This document shows, in pieces, positions 31,798 to 34,176 of a stretch of DNA of 34,176 bases (its first letter is position 1; each line of letters begins with the position of its first letter). The notes beneath the pieces were generated by a model that saw only the letters and a program-made list of their open reading frames with translations, did not search any database and was not told the DNA's origin. The translations under genes were made by a program, and so were the position numbers. The stretch comes from CAVSRC01 sp963798195. GTDB taxonomy: Bacteria; Pseudomonadota; Alphaproteobacteria; Rhizobiales; Kaistiaceae. The stretch lies in the NCBI GenBank assembly GCA_963798195.1, contig CAWCSF010000013.1, positions 1 to 34,176 of the forward strand, written 5' to 3'.

Positions 31798-32817
31798 ATG
31801 AAACTGAAGGACCTAGCCGCAAAGCTGGGCCTGTCTCAGACGACGGTCAGCCGGGCGCTCAACGGATATCCGGAGGTAAGCGAGGCGACGCGTGAGCGCG
31901 TTCTCAGCGCCGCCCGGCAATTCCACTATCGACCCAACCCCAGCGCCCGCCGCCTCGCCACCGGGCGCGCCGGCGCCGTCGGCGCCGTTCTCCCCACCAA
32001 TCGCAATCTCCTGGTCGACCCGCATTTCGTCGAATTCCTTGCGGGCGTCGGCGAGCGGCTGGCCGAGGACGACATGGACATCGTTCTGTCTCCGGCGCGG
32101 GCGAACGACGAGATGGACACCTATCGCCGTCTCGTCGCCGGAACACGCGTCGACGCGTTGATCGTCTCGGGGCCAACGATCGACGACGCGCGGGTACCGC
32201 TGCTCACCGAACTTGGCCATCCCTTCGTCGTGCACGGGCGCACGACGGGCGACACACCGTACGCATGGCTCGATATCGACAATGAGGCCGCGTTCCGTGA
32301 TGCCGCAAATCACCTCCTCGACCTCGGCCATACCCGCATCGGCCTCATCAACGGCGATCGACGGTTCACCTACGCCATGAACCGCGAGACCGGCTTTCGC
32401 GATGCGCTGGCAGCACGCGGCCTGACGCCAGACGAACGCCTGATGGGCGAAGGCGCCATGACCGATGAGGTCGGCTACCGGCTGACGACGCGCTTCCTTG
32501 CCGAGCGCCCGCGGCCGACGGCCATCCTGCTCAGCTCGATGATGATGACGCTGGGCGCGCTTCGCGCCATCCGCGCCGCGAAGCTCGAACTCGGCAAGGA
32601 TATGTCGCTGATCGCCCACGACGACGTATTCCCCTTCGTCAACCCGGCACTGATGGTGCCGCCGGTCACGACTGTAACCTCACCGATCCGCGCGGCGGGA
32701 ACGCGGGTCGCCGAACTGATCCTCGAGCTTCTCGCCGGGCGGCCGTCCGGGGCGATCCACGAGCTTTGGCCGGTCGATATGGTCATTCGCGGCTCGACCG
32801 GGCCGGCGCCGTCTTGA
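31798..32817 (+). CDS. aglR: LacI-family transcriptional regulator of the agl operon
   Basis: A 339-residue sugar-responsive repressor. The N-terminal helix-turn-helix reads L-K-D-L-A-A-K-L-G-L-S-Q-T-T-V-S-R-A-L-N-G-Y (residues 3-24), followed by the hinge helix N-P-S-A-R-R-L-A-T-G. The rest is a periplasmic-binding-protein-like core with L-D-I-D-N-E-A-A-F, L-G-H-T-R-I-G-L-I-N-G-D and I-A-H-D-D. It is divergent from aglE and flanked by two near-identical palindromes, so it most likely controls the transporter and itself; this matches AglR of Sinorhizobium by position. The inducer is presumably the transported sugar. The dgoK gene starts 32 bases after its stop. Confidence 0.92.
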   Translation: MKLKDLAAKLGLSQTTVSRALNGYPEVSEATRERVLSAARQFHYRPNPSARRLATGRAGAVGAVLPTNRNLLVDPHFVEFLAGVGERLAEDDMDIVLSPARANDEMDTYRRLVAGTRVDALIVSGPTIDDARVPLLTELGHPFVVHGRTTGDTPYAWLDIDNEAAFRDAANHLLDLGHTRIGLINGDRRFTYAMNRETGFRDALAARGLTPDERLMGEGAMTDEVGYRLTTRFLAERPRPTAILLSSMMMTLGALRAIRAAKLELGKDMSLIAHDDVFPFVNPALMVPPVTTVTSPIRAAGTRVAELILELLAGRPSGAIHELWPVDMVIRGSTGPAPS

Positions 32818-32849
32818 CCCATCCGGCCCGAGCCGGACATAGCTCATCC

Positions 32850-33809
32850 ATGACGAACATCGAATCCGCCGGCGCGCTGATCGCCGTGGACTGGGGCACG
32901 AGCCGGCTGAGGGCGCGCCTGCTTGACGCCGCGGGGCGGGTGCTGGCCGAAGCCGACAGCGACGACGGCATTTCCCGCGTAGCGGCCGGCGGACACGAGG
33001 CGGCCTTCGAACATCTCGTCGGCGCCTGGCCGAAGGTGCCGGCAATCATGGCCGGCATGATCGGCAGCCGGCAGGGCTGGCGCGAGGCCGCCTACCTTCC
33101 CTGCCCGGCCGCGACAGGCGCACTCGCCGAAAGCGTCGTACGCTTCGACACGGCCAGCGGCCGGGCGGTGGCGATCATCCCCGGCATCATGCTGAAGAGC
33201 GCCGCCCGCGACGGCGACGTGATGCGCGGCGAGGAAACCCAGCTCGTCGGTCTGATCGACGGCGAGCCGGCGTTCGATGGCGTCGCCATCCTGCCCGGCA
33301 CCCATTCCAAGTGGGTGACCATTGCCGACAGCACCGTGATGGATTTCCAGACCTATCTCACCGGGGAGCTGTTCGACCTGCTGGCGCACCAATCGTTTCT
33401 CCGTCACTCGGTCGCTGCCGACGGCGGCGAACTCGCCGATGCGCCCGATTTCGCCCTCGCCGTGCGCCGCACGACGGAGGAAGCCCTGCCCTTCCTCTCC
33501 GCGATCTTTTCTGTCCGCGCCCGCGCCCTGCTTGGGTCGGTCAAGCCCGCCGACAATCTCGCCTACCTCTCCGGTCTGGTGATCGGCGGCGAGATCGCCG
33601 CGGCCCAGGCATCGGGACATCTGTCCCGCGACATGGCGTTGCGAATTGTCGGATCGAAGTCCCTCGGCCGGGCGTACGCCAAGGCGCTTGCCGTCGCCGG
33701 CATCGACGCCGCCGTCCTCGATGGCGACGCGCTTGTGCTGGCCGGTCTTGTCCATCTTGCGCGCGCCATCGGGCTGCTCCCGGTCGCGGCCGAACGGAGC
33801 ACAGCATGA
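32850..33809 (+). CDS. dgoK: 2-dehydro-3-deoxygalactonokinase (DgoK family)
   Basis: Phosphorylates 2-keto-3-deoxy-galactonate (or gluconate) with ATP at C6. 319 residues: A-V-D-W-G-T-S-R-L-R-A phosphate motif at residues 11-21, A-G-M-I-G-S-R-Q-G-W, V-M-R-G-E-E-T-Q-L-V-G, L-P-G-T-H-S-K-W-V and F-L-S/Y-L-S-G-L-V-I-G-G-E, all matching the DgoK family closely. ATG 32850 gives the family's usual N terminus; the frame extends back to 32766 inside aglR but that part is not conserved in character. The stop overlaps the dgoA start (ATGA at 33806-33809), so kinase and aldolase are coupled, as in galactonate pathways. No dgoD dehydratase is in the window. Confidence 0.93.
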   Translation: MTNIESAGALIAVDWGTSRLRARLLDAAGRVLAEADSDDGISRVAAGGHEAAFEHLVGAWPKVPAIMAGMIGSRQGWREAAYLPCPAATGALAESVVRFDTASGRAVAIIPGIMLKSAARDGDVMRGEETQLVGLIDGEPAFDGVAILPGTHSKWVTIADSTVMDFQTYLTGELFDLLAHQSFLRHSVAADGGELADAPDFALAVRRTTEEALPFLSAIFSVRARALLGSVKPADNLAYLSGLVIGGEIAAAQASGHLSRDMALRIVGSKSLGRAYAKALAVAGIDAAVLDGDALVLAGLVHLARAIGLLPVAAERSTA

Positions 33810-34176
33810 GCGACGTCTTTCACGGCCACCGTCCGTTGGTCGCAATCCTGCGCGGCATTGCGCCCAAGGATGCGCTTGCGACGATGGAAGCGCTGATCGC
33901 TGCCGGCATCGGCCTGATCGAGGTGCCGCTCAATTCGCCCGAGCCGCTCCAAAGCATCCGCGTGATGGCGAAGGCGGCGGAGACCGCGCCCGCATCGGCG
34001 CGGGCACGGTGCTGACCGTCGAGGAAGTCGCGGCGGTGCAGTTGGCCGGCGGCCAGTTGGTCGTCTCGCCCAATGTCGATGCCGCCGTGATCCGCAAGAG
34101 CAAAGCGGCGGGGCTCACATCCTTTCCCGGCGTCTTCACGCCGACCGAGGCGCTCGCCGCCATCGCCGCCGGCGCC
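33806..34176 (+). CDS. dgoA: 2-dehydro-3-deoxy-6-phosphogalactonate aldolase (DgoA/KDPG aldolase family), frameshifted and cut at window end
   Basis: Class I aldolase that cleaves the phosphorylated 2-keto-3-deoxy sugar acid to pyruvate and glyceraldehyde-3-phosphate. P-L-V-A-I-L-R-G-I-A-P and the catalytic glutamate segment L-I-E-V-P-L-N-S-P-E are clear. The frame then breaks near 33988-33993 and ends at 34015; from about 33992 the next frame continues I-G-A-G-T-V-L-T-V-E-E-V, V-S-P-N-V-D and F-P-G-V-F-T-P-T-E-A-L-A-A-I-A-A-G-A, as in E. coli DgoA. One missing base restores both the frame and the residue count. The Schiff-base lysine lies beyond the window edge. It overlaps dgoK. Confidence 0.87.
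33988..33993 (+). other. Frameshift site in dgoA
   Basis: GCG-CCC-GCA-TCG leaves the frame. Adding one C after CCC gives GCG-CCC-CGC-ATC-GGC-GCG, that is A-P-R-I-G-A, and yields exactly the 14 residues found in E. coli DgoA between the S-I and I-G-A-G landmarks. Confidence 0.78.

Overview
The window is GC-rich (roughly two thirds G+C), almost fully coding, and has the gene families and gene order of an alphaproteobacterium of the Hyphomicrobiales (Rhizobiales) type. The agl-type alpha-glucoside ABC transporter with its LacI regulator, the zwf/edd pair, the cysG-DUF2849-cysI-cysH-DUF934 sulfite-reduction operon and a CecR-YbhGFSR exporter all fit this. The genus cannot be fixed from the sequence alone. 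I see no phage, insertion sequence, CRISPR array, tRNA or rRNA. It looks like ordinary chromosome with a few poorly characterised genes.

Layout. 1-1.75 kb: the end of a cupin gene and a PuuB-like gamma-glutamylputrescine oxidoreductase that appears to start at a CTG. 1.75-7.6 kb: a tightly overlapping operon of a CecR-type TetR repressor, an HlyD-type adaptor, a fused double ABC ATPase and two ABC-2 permeases (cecR-ybhGFSR arrangement), with a palindrome-rich promoter in front and a hairpin terminator behind. 7.67-10.4 kb, minus strand: an OmpR-type response regulator, a histidine kinase broken by a frameshift, and a secreted single-haem c-type cytochrome. 10.5-11.4 kb: two divergent paralogous small secreted proteins, each with two cysteines. 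11.5-13.85 kb: a four-TM DUF4231/SLATT-like protein (frameshifted) converging on a MATE exporter. 13.95-15.4 kb: a multi-domain cysteine-rich secreted protein ending in an MliC-like lysozyme-inhibitor domain. 15.5-20 kb: an SMP-30-type lactonase divergent from zwf (frameshifted), then edd; the usual pgl is missing between zwf and edd. 20-21.7 kb: a zinc-independent MDR oxidoreductase and a DUF4386 membrane protein. 21.8-26.5 kb: assimilatory sulfite reduction (siroheme synthase, DUF2849, sulfite reductase, APS reductase, DUF934). 26.6-32.8 kb: an agl-like sugar ABC transporter divergent from its LacI-family regulator, with two near-identical operators between them; the alpha-glucosidase aglA is absent. 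32.85 kb to the end: dgoK and dgoA (2-keto-3-deoxy sugar-acid kinase and aldolase), dgoA being frameshifted and cut by the window edge.

How the genes fit together. Sugar uptake (Agl), oxidation to 6-phosphogluconate (Zwf), lactone opening (possibly the SMP-30 protein), dehydration (Edd) and 2-keto-3-deoxy intermediates (DgoK/DgoA) form a nearly complete Entner-Doudoroff-type route spread over the right half. Four conserved genes (histidine kinase, DUF4231, zwf, dgoA) each carry one apparent single-base indel beside a short homopolymer. The rest of each reading frame is well conserved, so sequence or assembly error is the simplest explanation, although real mutation cannot be excluded.

The most unusual items are the secreted protein at 13952-15412 (two Cys-x20-Cys repeats, a third two-cysteine domain and an MliC domain), the divergent small secreted paralogues at 10567-11364, the CTG-started puuB-like gene, and the missing pgl and aglA.
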